A stretch of DNA of 64,000 bases from contig NC_092459.1 in NCBI RefSeq assembly GCF_047495875.1, positions 13,954,965-14,018,964 of the forward strand, written 5' to 3'. The position numbers and the translations under genes were made by a program. Each line of letters opens with the position of its first letter. Position 1 is the stretch's first letter. Source of the DNA: Pithys albifrons albifrons. Lineage: Eukaryota; Chordata; Aves; Passeriformes; Thamnophilidae. A model generated the notes under the pieces. The model saw only the letters and a program-made list of their open reading frames with translations, had not been told where the DNA came from and did no database searches. Shown piece after piece: positions 26,400-38,526 of this stretch.

Positions 26400-28200
26400 A
26401 ATTAGCTGTAAAAACAGACGTGCCTGTGCTATTTCTCCTCCTCTAAAGGTTACAGCCCAGATAGCTCTTGGTGCTTGCATGGCAAAAAGGCAGGAGACAG
26501 GGAGGAGGGGAAGAAGCAAGAAACCTTTGCTGGTGCATTTGCACATCTACTGAGACACAAATACGGGGCCAGAGGAGGAATCAGGCTTTTTGCTGCCAGT
26601 GACAGCCCTTATAGCACGGAGGATAGGGGGAAGGCTGGGGAAATGGAAGATTGTTCTTTTGTTCCCAGCATCTCAGTACCCATCAGCCTGGGGATGCCAG
26701 GAACACAAACAGCAATGCAGTTCCTCGGGTGTCACTTCATCCCGCTCCCTCAGGCACTGGGACTTTTGGGGTTAACCTGAGCCTTGAGAAATAAGGCACC
26801 CCACCTCTCTTCAACTGGAAGACATCAGCTGGCAGGGTCCCAGGGTGTGCCCTGGGAAGGGGTCTCTGTGCTGGCTGTAGAGGGAGCTGGAGGAAATGAG
26901 CACCTGCGGAGTGAGCTCAGCTACTGCCCGGTGGATCTCGGGTGGGCTGGGACAAGGAAGAGGGCAGCAGCCTTGCAGTGCTCCCTGCGCTGCTCCGCTA
27001 CCCCACGGCCAGCCAGACCCTTTCCTTGGGCTGCTGCGCAGTGTGGACACTCACCGTAAGGCTTGGGGTGGGGGGATCTTTGCAGCGCTCCCTGCGTGCT
27101 CCTTGCCGACCCCCGGGCGGTTGAGTGGCTCCTCGGGAGCCGTCTGCCGGTTCCTCCTGTCACCACCTCCTGTACTCTGTGTGTGGCATCAGGGCAGCCG
27201 GCAGGATGTAACTATAGTCTCTGACTGTTTAGGGCTGTCGTTGCTGCTGACCAACGCGTGCAGCAGGTTGACTCACAAAGGAGAAGGGATTCCTTTTTTT
27301 AAATGAGTTTTTTAGGCTTAAGCTTATGCAGTGGACAGGGAGTGCTGCTTAACTAGAAAAGCTGCTTTTGGAGAAAGTTTCCTCATTTTATTGTTATGGT
27401 GGGGGAAAAAAAAGATTGTACTCTTGCATGAAATATGATGGGAAGGTCAGAGTTCCCCTGCCAGGGCTGGTGGGAGAGGGCAGTGGTGTGAGCCGATATG
27501 AGCAAGGAGACAGCCTTGGGCACTTTATGCAGCGAGGGCTGGTGAAGCTTTGGATCCCCTCCTGACTGCAGATCTTCACAGCAGCATTCCTTGTGTGACA
27601 AGCCTTTTTCACATTTCCCCATTCAGCTGATTGTGGGTGCTGCGCTATTTTAAACCCACATGGAAGTATGTTTTTAGGACCATCTGCTACCGGCCCTAAC
27701 CCAGATGATACAGTTAGAGCCTGCCCACAGCATCCTCCCCTCCTTCAGACAGTTCCAGGAACAAGCGGTGAGTCAGTCCCGCAGCTGAACTCATATTTAG
27801 CTAACCCTGATATCCTGCCTATCAGATAGAAATGCACAACGGCCTTCCCAGGTGCAGAGTCCCGTTGTTCCCATTATTTAGAGTACTCTTGGAATTTAAA
27901 AAAGAATCCAACACCAAGGCAAATGTCAGACCAGTTAGTGCATCGACACCTCTTGTTGTGCAGAGTGAGGAGGAAGAAGTCATCCCTCTCCCTGCTTGCC
28001 TTTGCTTCCAGGCTGAAGGGCAGTTTCTGCTCCCGACGGGCTGCAGGGCTCATGGCCCTCCCATCGTCCCTCGTTGCAGTGGTGCTGCTGAGGCAGTGGG
28101 TCTCCCTTGTGCTGAGACATCTCTGCACAGCTGCAGCATAGTTAATTCTTCCTTCGGGTGCTGGGGGTGAGTGTAGGTGTCTCCTGGAGCCATCTGAAGG
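26400..28200. other. GC-rich non-coding region
   Basis: This is the most GC-rich stretch of the window outside the satellite and the LTR. Several mutually overlapping open frames of 60-136 residues occur in most frames, which is what GC-rich random sequence gives, and none has a recognisable domain. The CpG-dense core is listed separately at 26930-27270. Confidence 0.5.
26930..27270 (-). promoter_or_regulatory. CpG-dense patch, possible promoter or first exon
   Basis: CpG dinucleotides are visibly concentrated here (about twenty in 340 bases by eye), against very few in most of the window. On the minus strand a near-consensus splice donor (ACG then GTGAGT, intron beginning at 27054 and running leftward) lies at the left side of this patch. 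A CpG-dense patch followed by a donor is the arrangement of a non-coding first exon, so a minus-strand transcript starting around 27.1-27.3 kb is possible. No TATA box, coding sequence or downstream exon confirms it. Confidence 0.25.
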
Positions 28201-30744
28201 CCAGTGTGGCCTGTCAAGGGCCTCTTTTCTCCCATTGTTGTTAAATACATATCTGTGGGTCTAGATGAGGCTCTTTTCCTCCACCTTGAAGCTTCCTGAG
28301 CCTGAAATAATGTTTCAGCTAGTGGATCATCTGAAATAACCTCCTGGAGAGCTGCATGACTAAGGTCAGTGTTTATAAGCCTTTACGTGGGATATTTTAA
28401 ACTCCTGCTCTTTGATCCCTGTATGATCCAGCAGCCTTTTTCGGGCTATTTGGCAAAACCAGCAAAACATGCTCTGCTCTGTCATCACATTTCTCCTGGT
28501 TCCCCTCAGCTCGCCACACTGTTTGTGACCCAGCAGGTTAATGGTCCATAATTACCTTCATCATATAATGAGGAAAGTTCAGTATCTCTACAGCAGATAC
28601 TCAAGCACCTAGCCCCAGCACAGCCTTCCAATGTTAAGTGATACCCGAGGCTCTGTCCTGCTCCTGCTGCAGTGGAGGTGAATCCCCCACCGCCTCCATG
28701 CAGCCACTGACTTGCAAATCTGCAGCACAGAAAAAATCCCCTCTCTGACACTGCCAGCAGCGTTACCTGCAAAATGAGTATGAAACGTGAAAGTTATTTT
28801 ATTTAGGCTATGCAGTGGTTGTGTGTTCCCATGTGTGCTCAGATCAGGCTTGGCTCTGAGGAGCTTTCACTAGTATGCTGTTTTGATCAATGCTGATTTA
28901 AATAAGCATCGTGAACCTAATTATTTAATGCTGCTCACATGATACTGAATTTGCTATGATACCCTCGAGACAGGCAGGCTTTATCCTGCTCAACAGAAAC
29001 ATCCGCAGCTGTACCACACTTTGCTTTAGGCTCCTTGGAGTTACTTCATTGTTGCCTGACAGCTGTGTCCCCTGACCATTATCTGGTGGCCGCATACTTC
29101 AATAGCAGACTGTATGTACTGTATGTACTAGACTACAGTGTGACCTGACAGCTTGGCTTCCTCTCCCAGAGTATATCTTCTGCTACTCTTTAGCATCCTA
29201 CAGTTTATCTGTGGTCAGCTTTCTTACCCATTTCCTGCCAGCTGCTACTGGTCTTTTAGTCAGCTCCGCCAGGCACACAGGCAATGGTGAGCTTGATGAG
29301 CCTTGTGCTGCATTATTTCTTGGATGTACATTCTGCAAAGGCTGCTCTGCAGTTTTGTATACAGGATTTCTTCGTATGTAGCATCATGGCAATTAAAGAA
29401 TGTCACTCTTAAGAAATACACCTCCTATTTATCACACAGTATCAATTTTATTTCTGTTCTTGCATTGTTGCAGTGTTATGGCTGAGGCTTGGAGAGCACA
29501 AAATTGTTTCTAGCAAAAATTATAACTGAGTTCATCAGCCCACAAAGCCCAGAATTTGGTCTTATTCTTCCCTCCTTTGCCAAGTTGTTCCACAGAGATA
29601 TTAAAGCAGCTGAGGGCACAAGTCCCTGCTCTGGATCCAGAATTTGGTATTTTACAGGAACCTAATTCCTCTGCCTAAGCCTTTTGGAAAATGGTTTGTT
29701 CTCCAAGCTGGGACTGAGGTGATGGCATTGTGGTTCATGTGCTGAGCTCAGTTTGGAGGTGTCCCCATTGCCACAGCAGGGTGCAGCAGCTGTGGAGGGT
29801 CAGTATTAAGGATGTGTCCCTTGCTCCTCTTGCTCCTGACAGGGCAGGTTTAGGTTTACTGTTTGGAGCTATGTTGGGAAGCACCTGCTCTGAGGGAACC
29901 AAGCCAGTGGAGCTCACGGCTAGTAAATGAGAGTTTGTTCTCTATCCTGACTTCCCCTGCATGGGACCTCCTTTCCTGGAGCACCTGAGTGGGCCCAAAT
30001 GAGAAGAATGTTCAGTGGGGCAGGATTCAGCTCCCCAAACTCTGGGGCTCTGGCCTATCAAAAAAGAATGGCTTTGAAACAGTGAAATTGGAAGAGCTCA
30101 AAGCCTTGCCGAAGTATTTTTTTTAAAAGAAAAAAGTAAACAACCTAATCTTTTATGAGGTTTATGAGCCAGAATGTAATAGATGTAACAGACCCTATAC
30201 TGGGGTATGAGGCAGAGTGGGAGTTCCTGAGATTTCTTGTATGCTCTTTGCTAAGCTCTGATGCATACCATCAGTAGCAGTGTCCTTTGTGATCAAGCAT
30301 AGGGATGGCATGGATAAGGCCATGACCTTGTCCTGTTCAACCATGCAGTCTAACTGCACACCTGGAAACAGGAGTGCTTAGGCCAAAGGCTGAGGCAGAT
30401 CACATGGAAAAATCAAGGGGAAGAAATTTGGCTCGCACAGTGGAGTTACTGCTGAGCTTCTGAGAGACCAAATATTCATGACGCAGTCTCTCAAATGAAA
30501 AGCAACTGGTAGGAGGGATTGTGTCCATCCTTTCCCATTCAACATTCATTCTGAAACCTAATGATGATAGCTGTGGATGAGGGTTGTGTTTGTGCTGTGA
30601 AACACCTTTTGGTGGAGTCTGTCAATCTCAACAATACGTTGAGGATGCTTGGAGAGGTTTGTCTCACTGTCCTAGAACCAGCATGTGTGAATACTCTGGG
30701 GTCAACATTCAGCATTATTGCCTGCTTCTCTCCTGGTCAATTTA
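28201..30744. other. Non-coding unique DNA, no recognised gene
   Basis: No gene or repeat family is recognisable. A duplicated TGTATGTAC occurs at about 29112-29129. The segment around 28885-28960 is AT-rich with several TAAT-type motifs and might be a conserved regulatory element, which only cross-species alignment could show. Confidence 0.5.
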
Positions 30745-30885
30745 CAGAATCACAGAATATTCTGAGTTGGAAGGGACACACAAGGATCACCAAGTCTAAC
30801 TCTTAAGTGAGTGGCTCATACAGGGGATTGAACCCATGACCTTGGCATTGTTAGCATCAGGTTTTAACCAACTGTGCTAATCTCA
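30745..30885 (-). mobile_element. TguSINE1-like SINE (tRNA-Ile head, CR1 tail)
   Basis: Read on the minus strand, 30885 to 30811 matches a tRNA-Ile over its whole length: a D-arm-like TTAGCACAGTTGGTTAAAAC, an anticodon region TGCTAACAATGCCAAGGT and a T-arm-like GGGTTCAATCCC. It then runs into a CR1-type 3' end (30810 to 30745) with GTCCCTTCCAACTCAGAATA and the tail ATTCTGTGATTCTGT. A tRNA-Ile head fused to a CR1 tail is the published structure of TguSINE1 of passerine birds, which CR1 enzymes mobilise in trans. The head retains internal-promoter-like A and B box sequences but with substitutions, so it is probably inactive. This is the strongest lineage marker in the window. Confidence 0.85.
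30811..30885 (-). other. tRNA-Ile-derived head of the SINE
   Basis: This 75-bp portion aligns along the full length of a tRNA-Ile but is not a tRNA gene. The anticodon-loop region has CTAACAA where a genuine tRNA-Ile(AAU) has CTAATAA, paired positions of the acceptor and D stems are disrupted, and the sequence continues straight into the CR1-type tail. It would have supplied the RNA polymerase III promoter of the element. Confidence 0.75.
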
Positions 30886-31149
30886 CATAGCTAGGGAAAA
30901 TCCAGTCCAACTGTGCACCACAGAATGCTAAGATGGAAATTACCCATTAGGTCTTTCTGTGCCTGCTGTGGGCATCTGCCATGTATTGAGTAAGTTGCAG
31001 ATTTTAAGGCATTGGTGCATGTGGCTGATTTAAACTCAGATTCCAGTGAATCCACTTGCCTCAGTGAAGCAGATCTGTCAGTATCACTATTTTTCTCCCC
31101 ACCATTTGCTACTCCAGCAGTTTTGAAATTATATCTATCTTTCAATAGC

Positions 31150-32230
31150 AACATCTTTTCATTTTCTCCAAGTAATTGCTAAGGATAGTGAACAGCACTG
31201 GGCCAAGAGGTTTCTGTGGGATCCCATTAACATCTTGTGAAGATGGGGATGATTCAGTTAGGATTGCCTTTTTGAGTGCTTTTGGCCCACCAGCTTCTAG
31301 TCGATTTAATATGAGGTACATTAATTCTGGATAGCACTAATTATTTTAATCAAAATGCCATGTGGGACTGCATTAAATGCCTCACAGATGTTGAAACCCA
31401 TGCCATAGACACAGCTACCCTTATCCACAGCCCTCTTTAAGCCTTTTTCAACTCTAACCCACACTCTAACCCATCCATCTGAGCAAGATGAAGGTACAGT
31501 GCAAATGAGACATGGAGGCAGAGGGGACTTGGAGTTGTGTAATTTTCAGGACAGGAGCTGCACTGGGTAGTACTAGTCATAGCAATATGGGGGTGGGGGG
31601 AAAGACTGTCACCTCATTAACCCTTCCCATTAATCCACTTGATTCCTTGTTCAGTGTTAGGCTAACCAGCCTATGGTTGCCCAGATGGCTTGTTTTTAAC
31701 CTCTGTAAATAGTGATGCCATATGAGCTTTTTTCCAGTCCTCTGGACATTTTCCAGTAGTCCAGGAAGTGTGAAAAATCAACAAAAACATTTTGGAAAAC
31801 TCTCTGGCACATTTCTTTAGTATGCTGAGGTGCAGCTTACCAAGTGTTGCTGATTGAAAAATACTGAGTTTTGATAGTGGCTGTTTAACTTTCCCCTAAG
31901 TAAATGATGGAATAGAAAGTGTTTCCTTATCACTGTGAGATAAGAATACATCATCCCACTACTTTCCAAATACAAACCTGAAATATTTATTGAATATTTC
32001 TGCTTTTATGAATCATGACTGACAATTCTGAGATTCCTGTCTAGGTTTGGAGCTATCCCATTGTTAGGATTTTGTTTGTTCCTGATACATTGAAACAGTT
32101 CCTCTTTATTGTTCTTACTGGCTGCAGTTTTGTGTGTTGGTGCCTTTAATTTCCTATGGTAATTTCCTCACTGGTGATATATGTACACCTACTCTGTCAA
32201 AACCAGATGCAAGTCCAAAGTCCAAATTTG
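31150..32230 (-). mobile_element. Ancient CR1/L3-like LINE fragment
   Basis: The plus strand carries, in order, the reverse complement of landmarks of the CR1/L3 reverse-transcriptase region: GAACAGCACTGGGCCAA (about 31190), CATGTGGGACTGCATTAAATGCC (about 31360-31382), a TTAGGCTAACCAGCCTATGG block (about 31659-31678), TTTTTTCCAGTCCTCTGGA (about 31728-31746), and CCATTGTTAGGATTTTGTTTG with CCTCTTTATTGTTCTTACTG near 32060-32120. Divergence is far greater than in the CR1 at 38527, and no open frame survives. It is a very old insertion of a lineage also seen in reptile genomes. Edges are approximate; about 260 bp of unassigned sequence separates it from the SINE. Confidence 0.75.
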
Positions 32231-34049
32231 GGACCCTGATTTTGTCTTGACCCAATACAAACAAGCAGCTATAAAGCTTGAGTTAAGGTTTAATTTCTGA
32301 ATTTCATCTCCCATTTCTCTGATTCCAGAATAGCTGGCATATTTCAATGGCACCTCTTATTCAGTGGCTCTCAGTTTTTCAGAATCAAGATCAGAAAAAA
32401 AACAATCCCTCTTTTTTCTTTTTTTCCCCCCCTATGAACCAGAAATGAACTGGTTTGTACTACGACAAAAATACCTATGTTATTTTTTGAATGGTGAGTA
32501 TGGACTTGGCTACAGAGGCTGGTGGATGGGGCTGGTCATCCTCTGCTCTCCATGCAGTGCTCAAACCTGTAGAACTGAAAACTGCAGAGTCTGGGGTATT
32601 TCTGCAGGTAGGGAGCAGCTTTCGTCCAGGTGCTGCTGCAGTGTGTATCAATAAGGGTGGGTGGGAAATAATGGAACAGTTGGGAGAAAAGAATTCATTA
32701 CATCACGGCTGAGGCTGAGTACATTCCTGCCCTGTCCTGCTGAGAAGTCACTTGCAGCAGCACTCAGCCCGGACAGCGCAGGTAGGAGGGTAAAGCTGAA
32801 GTGCTGCCCTGCTTGGAGTTTGGAGGTGGGTGGCAGTGGCTTCTGGAGACAATGGGTGGGATGAGTGGGACTTTCTCATTACTTCCCTTCCAGTTGCTGG
32901 GGAGGTGTGAGACATTTTTCACCCTTGTTACTGTCTGAACCAGTGCACTGCTGTCTGCTGCAGTTGTGCCCCAGGGGCTTAGAAAAGCCCTTCTGAGTAA
33001 CAGTAGATGAATTGTTATTTTTGATTGCAACTGGGTGACCATTTATTAACTCTTCAGCTGGGTAAAGTAGTTTAGAAAGTTATGCAGCTGGAAGAATGCT
33101 GCAAGCCTGGCTTACAACTCTGCTCTCTTTCCTAGTAATAGACTTTGATTTGCTGTAGTTCATTTCCCTCTGAAGTCTGCTTTTTGTAGATAACATAAAG
33201 CACTTGGCATAGTGGTTGATAACTGAATGTATGAAGCATGACATTTTCCTAGATACAGTATGCCACATGAACACTTGTCTTTTGTGTCAGAACCCATAAA
33301 CAAGAGTTGACTGAGGGCAAATAGCTTGCTCAGGTCCTGTGGAGAGGCAGGGAGTGAGTCAGTGCTGAAGGGAGCACGATGTGGTCACAGCTGCTTGAGG
33401 AGGGCATGTGGCAAGAGAAGGTAAAGACCAAGGGCAAATAATCCTTGTGAGCCAGCTGGTAGCAGGTGAGGCAACTCATGATGTGGATAAAAAAAAAGTA
33501 TTTTGGAAACTTAATTTCCTCCTTACTTGTTTTTCTGTCCAGTGATTAAAATACTGACATGTTTTTCTGTCTCAGGAGCACAGCAATCCACTTCTCCTCC
33601 CACGTCCCCCAGACAAGTGAAACTTCAGTAATTGGCATTAAGGACTGGGACACTCCTGCTGGGTTTGGTTGTTGGCAGTCATGTGGAGGTAGATGACGAT
33701 GCCCATGCCAAGCCCTCAAGCAAAGCAGTTAACCTCTTGGTTTCTCCCTCACCACCCACAAAGAGAAGCTAAAAATAGCAGCCAGTCTTACAGAGTTCTG
33801 GGAAACTTAATTTCTTGGTCAGAGTAAAGCTTGGGCTTGGTGGCTGGAAAGCCCTCTGTGCTGTAAGATGAAGCATTATGTATATCAGTGAACATGCAGA
33901 ACTGTGCAGTATATTTTAAATGTAATGAAGCTTCACACTTTCAGCTTTGCTATTAAAGCTTTGCTGAGAGCTGGATTCACACTGCTGTGCTGAGAGTTAG
34001 TAAGGGTGTGTATGAAATGAGGAAAAATCCCTGCCCTTCTCGTTCACAG

Positions 34050-34107
34050 TCCTGAGGGTTTTATACCAGCAGCTTGGCTCCAGCCAACACAAGACTTACA
34101 CAGAAAG
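34050..34107 (+). other. Candidate exon (splice signals only)
   Basis: A pyrimidine tract ending CCCTTCTCGTTCACAG at 34049 is a good 3' splice site, and CAGAAAG followed by GTAAGG (intron from 34108) is a good donor. The 58 bases between them are open in two forward frames. No known protein is recognised, so this could equally be a non-coding RNA exon or chance pairing of motifs. Confidence 0.2.
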
Positions 34108-36959
34108 GTAAGGGAGAGAAGCAGCTAGAAGGGTGTGGGAAACACATAGTTCTGGTGAGTTAAATTGAAGACGCTTTGGGTTGAATTTTTGAGCCTCCTT
34201 TCCTAAACTGTGAATGCAAGCTACATGCAGGCAAGTATAGGCCAGAGACAGCTCAAAGAAATGCTGACTTGCTCATGAAAATGCAGATTTTACAGTTGTG
34301 TGTGTAAGAACATTCGCATAGCAAGTAAGAAGCTGTGAAGTTCTTCCCTTGTAGCAGACCGAGCTTGGCCATCTTTGGTTCAGACTCAGTTGTGAAGGAA
34401 AGTAAGCCACTTACTGATTCTGTATGAGAATCAGGCATCTGTTTGCATCAAGATTTTGCATTCTGTTTCAGCCATACATTTATGAGCTATCCAGAGGCAC
34501 AGGAACTGAAAGTGAAGAAAATATTTGTGGGATTCCACAGAGGCGGAAGCTGCCACTAGTTTGCACGTGTGAATTTTGCCCGTGCATTTTGGTGGCTTAG
34601 AATGAAAGTCTGGGGCTTGCTCATAATGAAAGTGGAACCTAAAACATACCAAATCCAAATTCCCAAAGCCCAACAAACTAGAGCATGAGGGCCTAAGGCA
34701 GAAGAGAGGGGCTACACCAGGTAAAGATGCTATATATTTATTTTAGTGCTTAGGGTTGATTAGACTTGGGTGAAAATGATTAGCTGCAAGGATTCTGAGT
34801 AAACCAATTTAAAATGTAATTATGAAGGGCTCAAGATAGTGTGTGTGTGTAATTATGTTTCTTGCCTGTGTGCACTGTACTCAGTGATTTTGTTCTGCAG
34901 TGAATGGAAGGGGGAGGAAAGGATGTGCAGGGGAATAGCTGCACAGGGAGCAGCCACTGCCGATGGGCAGCTTGTTCTGGCTTTATCCTGTGATTTGGAG
35001 ATGTGCTTTTAGCTGTGCCTGAGCTGGGTATCAAACACAATGTAGCCGTAGCAATGTGTAGTTGTGTCTCAGCTGCTTGGAACTGGGAACAAAGCTGGGC
35101 AGGTGGTTGCAGTGAGCTCCTTGCTGCTCTTTTGGGATTCTCCCAGGCTGTGCCGTGGTGAGCATGCACAAAATCAGCTCAGGGCTGCCTATGCAAGCAG
35201 TGGCATAGGTTGGAATGAGACCACTGACATTCTGGCTAGTGGCATTTCAAAGTTGTGCATATCACCCTTGTGACCACCAGCAGGGAGTAAGTCCCATCTG
35301 GTCAGGGAGCTGTAGCAGGCCAACTCACCCATGCTGCTGGGAGTGAAGTCATTCTGGTGAGCTTGCTTCATCTGCACTGATAGCTCTGGAGTGAGATGGG
35401 TCTGTACAGAGTGGGTGTAGGAGTGGGGGGACTTGTCCTCCTCAGCTGTGGTTAGCTCTCCTGTCAGATGCAGGCCTGGGGTGAGCAGACTGGGACAGAG
35501 CTGTTACTGGGCATTTCCAGGACCTGCACAGAACAAGCCACATGGATGGTCTGGAAACACCTTTTTGAGGCTTTTGCATCTGGTCTTTCCTCCAGATGTT
35601 TTTTTTCTGTACTCCCACATTACTGAAAGCACAAAAAGTCAGGAAATGTTTCTAGAGTCCCTTTTAAATTGAACAGGGAACACAGTGAGGAAGAGAAGAA
35701 AGAAGAAATTATTGGAGGAAGGTAAGCTATGATGAGGAAGTCATTAAGGTGGTAAAGTTAGGAGTGCTAAAAAGCATTTTATGATCAGTGCTGAAGGGCG
35801 ATTTTTTGTGGGACGTTATACTCAATGAACGTGTGTCTGAGTTAGGTAGTGAGCTGTGCACAGAGGCACATTTAGGATAGAAAGTGAAAGGACATGCTCT
35901 GGCTGACTCACACAATCATCCACAGCGTGAGAGTGATCCCTTTTATAAGAGACGCAGCCATGGTTGGGCAGCAGCTGCACCGCACGTGACTTCTTGCCTT
36001 CATCTGACATGGGAACAGAGGGCAGGAAGAGACCCCTGGGACAGTGTGCTCAGTCTCTGCTATCGTATCCTGTAATTCCTGATCAAGCACAATCTTAAAA
36101 AAACAAAAAAAGCAGTGTTATGCCCATGTCCCTTCATCGTTTTCTTATGCTCTCTGTATGTCTGCTTTCTGTTACTGCCTTAATTGGATTGTTAGTGGAT
36201 TGGGGCAGCAGTGGTCCTGTGCTCTCGTTTGCTGTGGTGTGACAGTATCACACAGACTATCACACTGGCACTTCAGGTTTTTTGGACAAGGGCTGCAAGG
36301 TAGACATGTTCCATTGGAACAGGGACATTTTCACAGCAGGATACCTATGTTTCTGTTTTGTCCTTTCCTCAGTAGGTGTTGGTGTGTGTCTGAGGTTTCT
36401 GGAGATTTTTCAGCACAAACAACTAATCCTTTTCCTACTTAATCATTCAGTCAGCACCAATGTGCTCCGCTGAGTAATGGCCTAAAGACCAGAACTTCTA
36501 GCCAAATCTTGTGTTTTGCTAAAACCACAAATCAAACTTGAAAAATAGGTGCAATAAGAAATAAAGCTTCACAATAAAGAGAAAGGAATATTTCAGCTGC
36601 TGTCATCTTAACTCTTAATACCTTCTTACAGGAAGGAACTATTTTTGGATGATGGCAAAGGAAATGAAAAGGGGTAGCAGTGCCTACAGCTGATAACACT
36701 GACCTGTTTTCCTGGCATTCCTCCAAATGCAAGGCCAGCTTTGCTTGAAATATAGGTGATTCATCAGCTGAATTGCAAGCAGATAGTGTGGTGCAGGAGC
36801 ACAGTTATAGACATGTTATTATTTCAATAACCTGAGTTTTAGCTGTTCCACTTTAAAAACTAATGAAGCAAATAATGTTGTGACACAGATGTAGGCAGTG
36901 AAAATGTGTCAGAGAAAGGCAATTAACCTCGTACTAATAAAGTCTGTCAAATAAGTAAA

Positions 36960-36996
36960 ATATTTTTTATATATTATAGTAGCTAATAAAAAATAT
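36960..36996. repeat. AT-rich inverted repeat
   Basis: ATATTTTTTAT at 36960-36970 is exactly complementary to ATAAAAAATAT at 36986-36996, separated by 15 bases. The stem has only A-T pairs and would be weak. It is reported as visible structure, without a proposed function. Confidence 0.5.
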
Positions 36997-38526
36997 ATAG
37001 GCCATGAGTACTGAGTGCCACAAGCTTTGTGGATTCATTTACACCTTCAAAACTTACATGTAAACAGGAGGTTTTTACTTTTTTTTTGCACTTGTATGAA
37101 ATGATTAAAAAGTCATAGGGCGACTTCTGCTAGGGCAGGTTGTAGATTTCTTAGGGCCCATTGGCATCATGTCCCTCCTACTGCAACTAAGGTTGAGCTT
37201 TTATTTCCACATACAGGCATCCCTTAATCACTTATCAGTTATATTATCAACTTTCTGCCCAACATTCATGGGACATTCTAAGCTGAAACATTACTGATAA
37301 AAAACCAAACCAAAATGGATTCTGTAATCCAGGTACCTGGCTGGAGAAATGGGATTATCTGAGATAGATGCCTGAAGAAGGAGAAGGTTTGCTCTATTCC
37401 TTGTCCTCTCTCATTCATGATTTCTCCTACTGAGAGGTACCATGAAGATGATGTTTGATGTGAACCAAAGCTAGGTTAGTTAAGTCCAGGCTTGAAATTC
37501 TTTGCTAAGGTATGTAAAAGTTATTGTGGACAAAACTGGCTGCTCCTATGGAAGAAACAGAAATATTTCTGAAACCCCTTGAACTTCCTAATGCATTAAT
37601 GTTGTAGGTGTTGTGTTGCTATAGCCATCATTTAGCTGCTTTATCTTGTATTTTGATCAACATAGTGATGATTGGTGAACATCACATATGCAGTTCTGTC
37701 ACATTGTAATGTCACCAAAGTTGCTGGATGCTCAAACATTTAGAGTATAAATACACTGAAAAAGAGCCTGAGGATATACAGTAGTAAAACATTTATCTTG
37801 TTTGCTAACACTCAAACCATTGCATTAAGGCACTACAAGGTTAAACCTCTTTATTACTCCAACAACAGTCACCTGCCATCTTTTCTCTTAAACTGAAACT
37901 TTTACAGTGTTGTCTCATATTCAGTCTTACACAGCCATACTTTGTGCTAGTATATGTGTGATAAAACCAAAATTTTATCAAAGGCTTTCATATCTTAACT
38001 ATGTTCCACCCCTATACCTATAGAAGTGTTACTGTTAAAGATGTTAAATAATATTTAAATATTAATAATTAACAACTAATACCTTATATAAGTTATCGGT
38101 ATCAAAGGGCAAGTGCTACTGATTATGGCCTCCCTTCTTGTGCTTCCCCCCACATACCCTTACACAAAGGACCTTGTGTGTGCCTTCAGCACTTCCTACT
38201 GTGGCCAAGACTTCTTGGATGGAAGTTATTGCTGTGAAGAGCAATTCAGGCATGGACCTGAATGACAGCCTTTTCTGTGGGTAGACAGCCTGTAACCATC
38301 TCCCTTTGCATACATAAGTCCTTCTTGTGGATCCCAGTTGAACCAATTTGTCTGAATTTGACTAACCAAATGATTGATGTGTCCACCCCCATGACATCCC
38401 ACCGGGGTGCACATCATATCTTGCATACTATATGGGAATGTTGGTAGCACCATGTCTCAGTGACAGTTCCTGGTGCAGGCAGCTTTTGTCCAAGTCATCA
38501 TCGAGCTGGCTCTTGTTAAACTATAT

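Larger units (their letters stand above)
32231..38526. other. Non-coding unique DNA, no recognised gene
   Basis: No gene or interspersed repeat is recognised. Two splice-like acceptor/donor pairs on the plus strand bracket short open segments at 34050-34107 and 35677-35721. A perfect AT-rich inverted repeat lies at 36960-36996. A TG dinucleotide run is present at about 34840-34850. Confidence 0.55.

Noticed and set aside
30811..30885. tRNA-Ile gene
   Set aside because: Stem positions and the anticodon loop are disrupted and the sequence runs into a CR1 tail, so it is the head of a SINE.
35677..35721. Splice-bracketed purine-rich segment with an acidic and lysine-rich frame
   Set aside because: The donor (AAG then GTAAGC) is fair, but the acceptor has a poor pyrimidine tract, and purine-rich sequence is open by composition.
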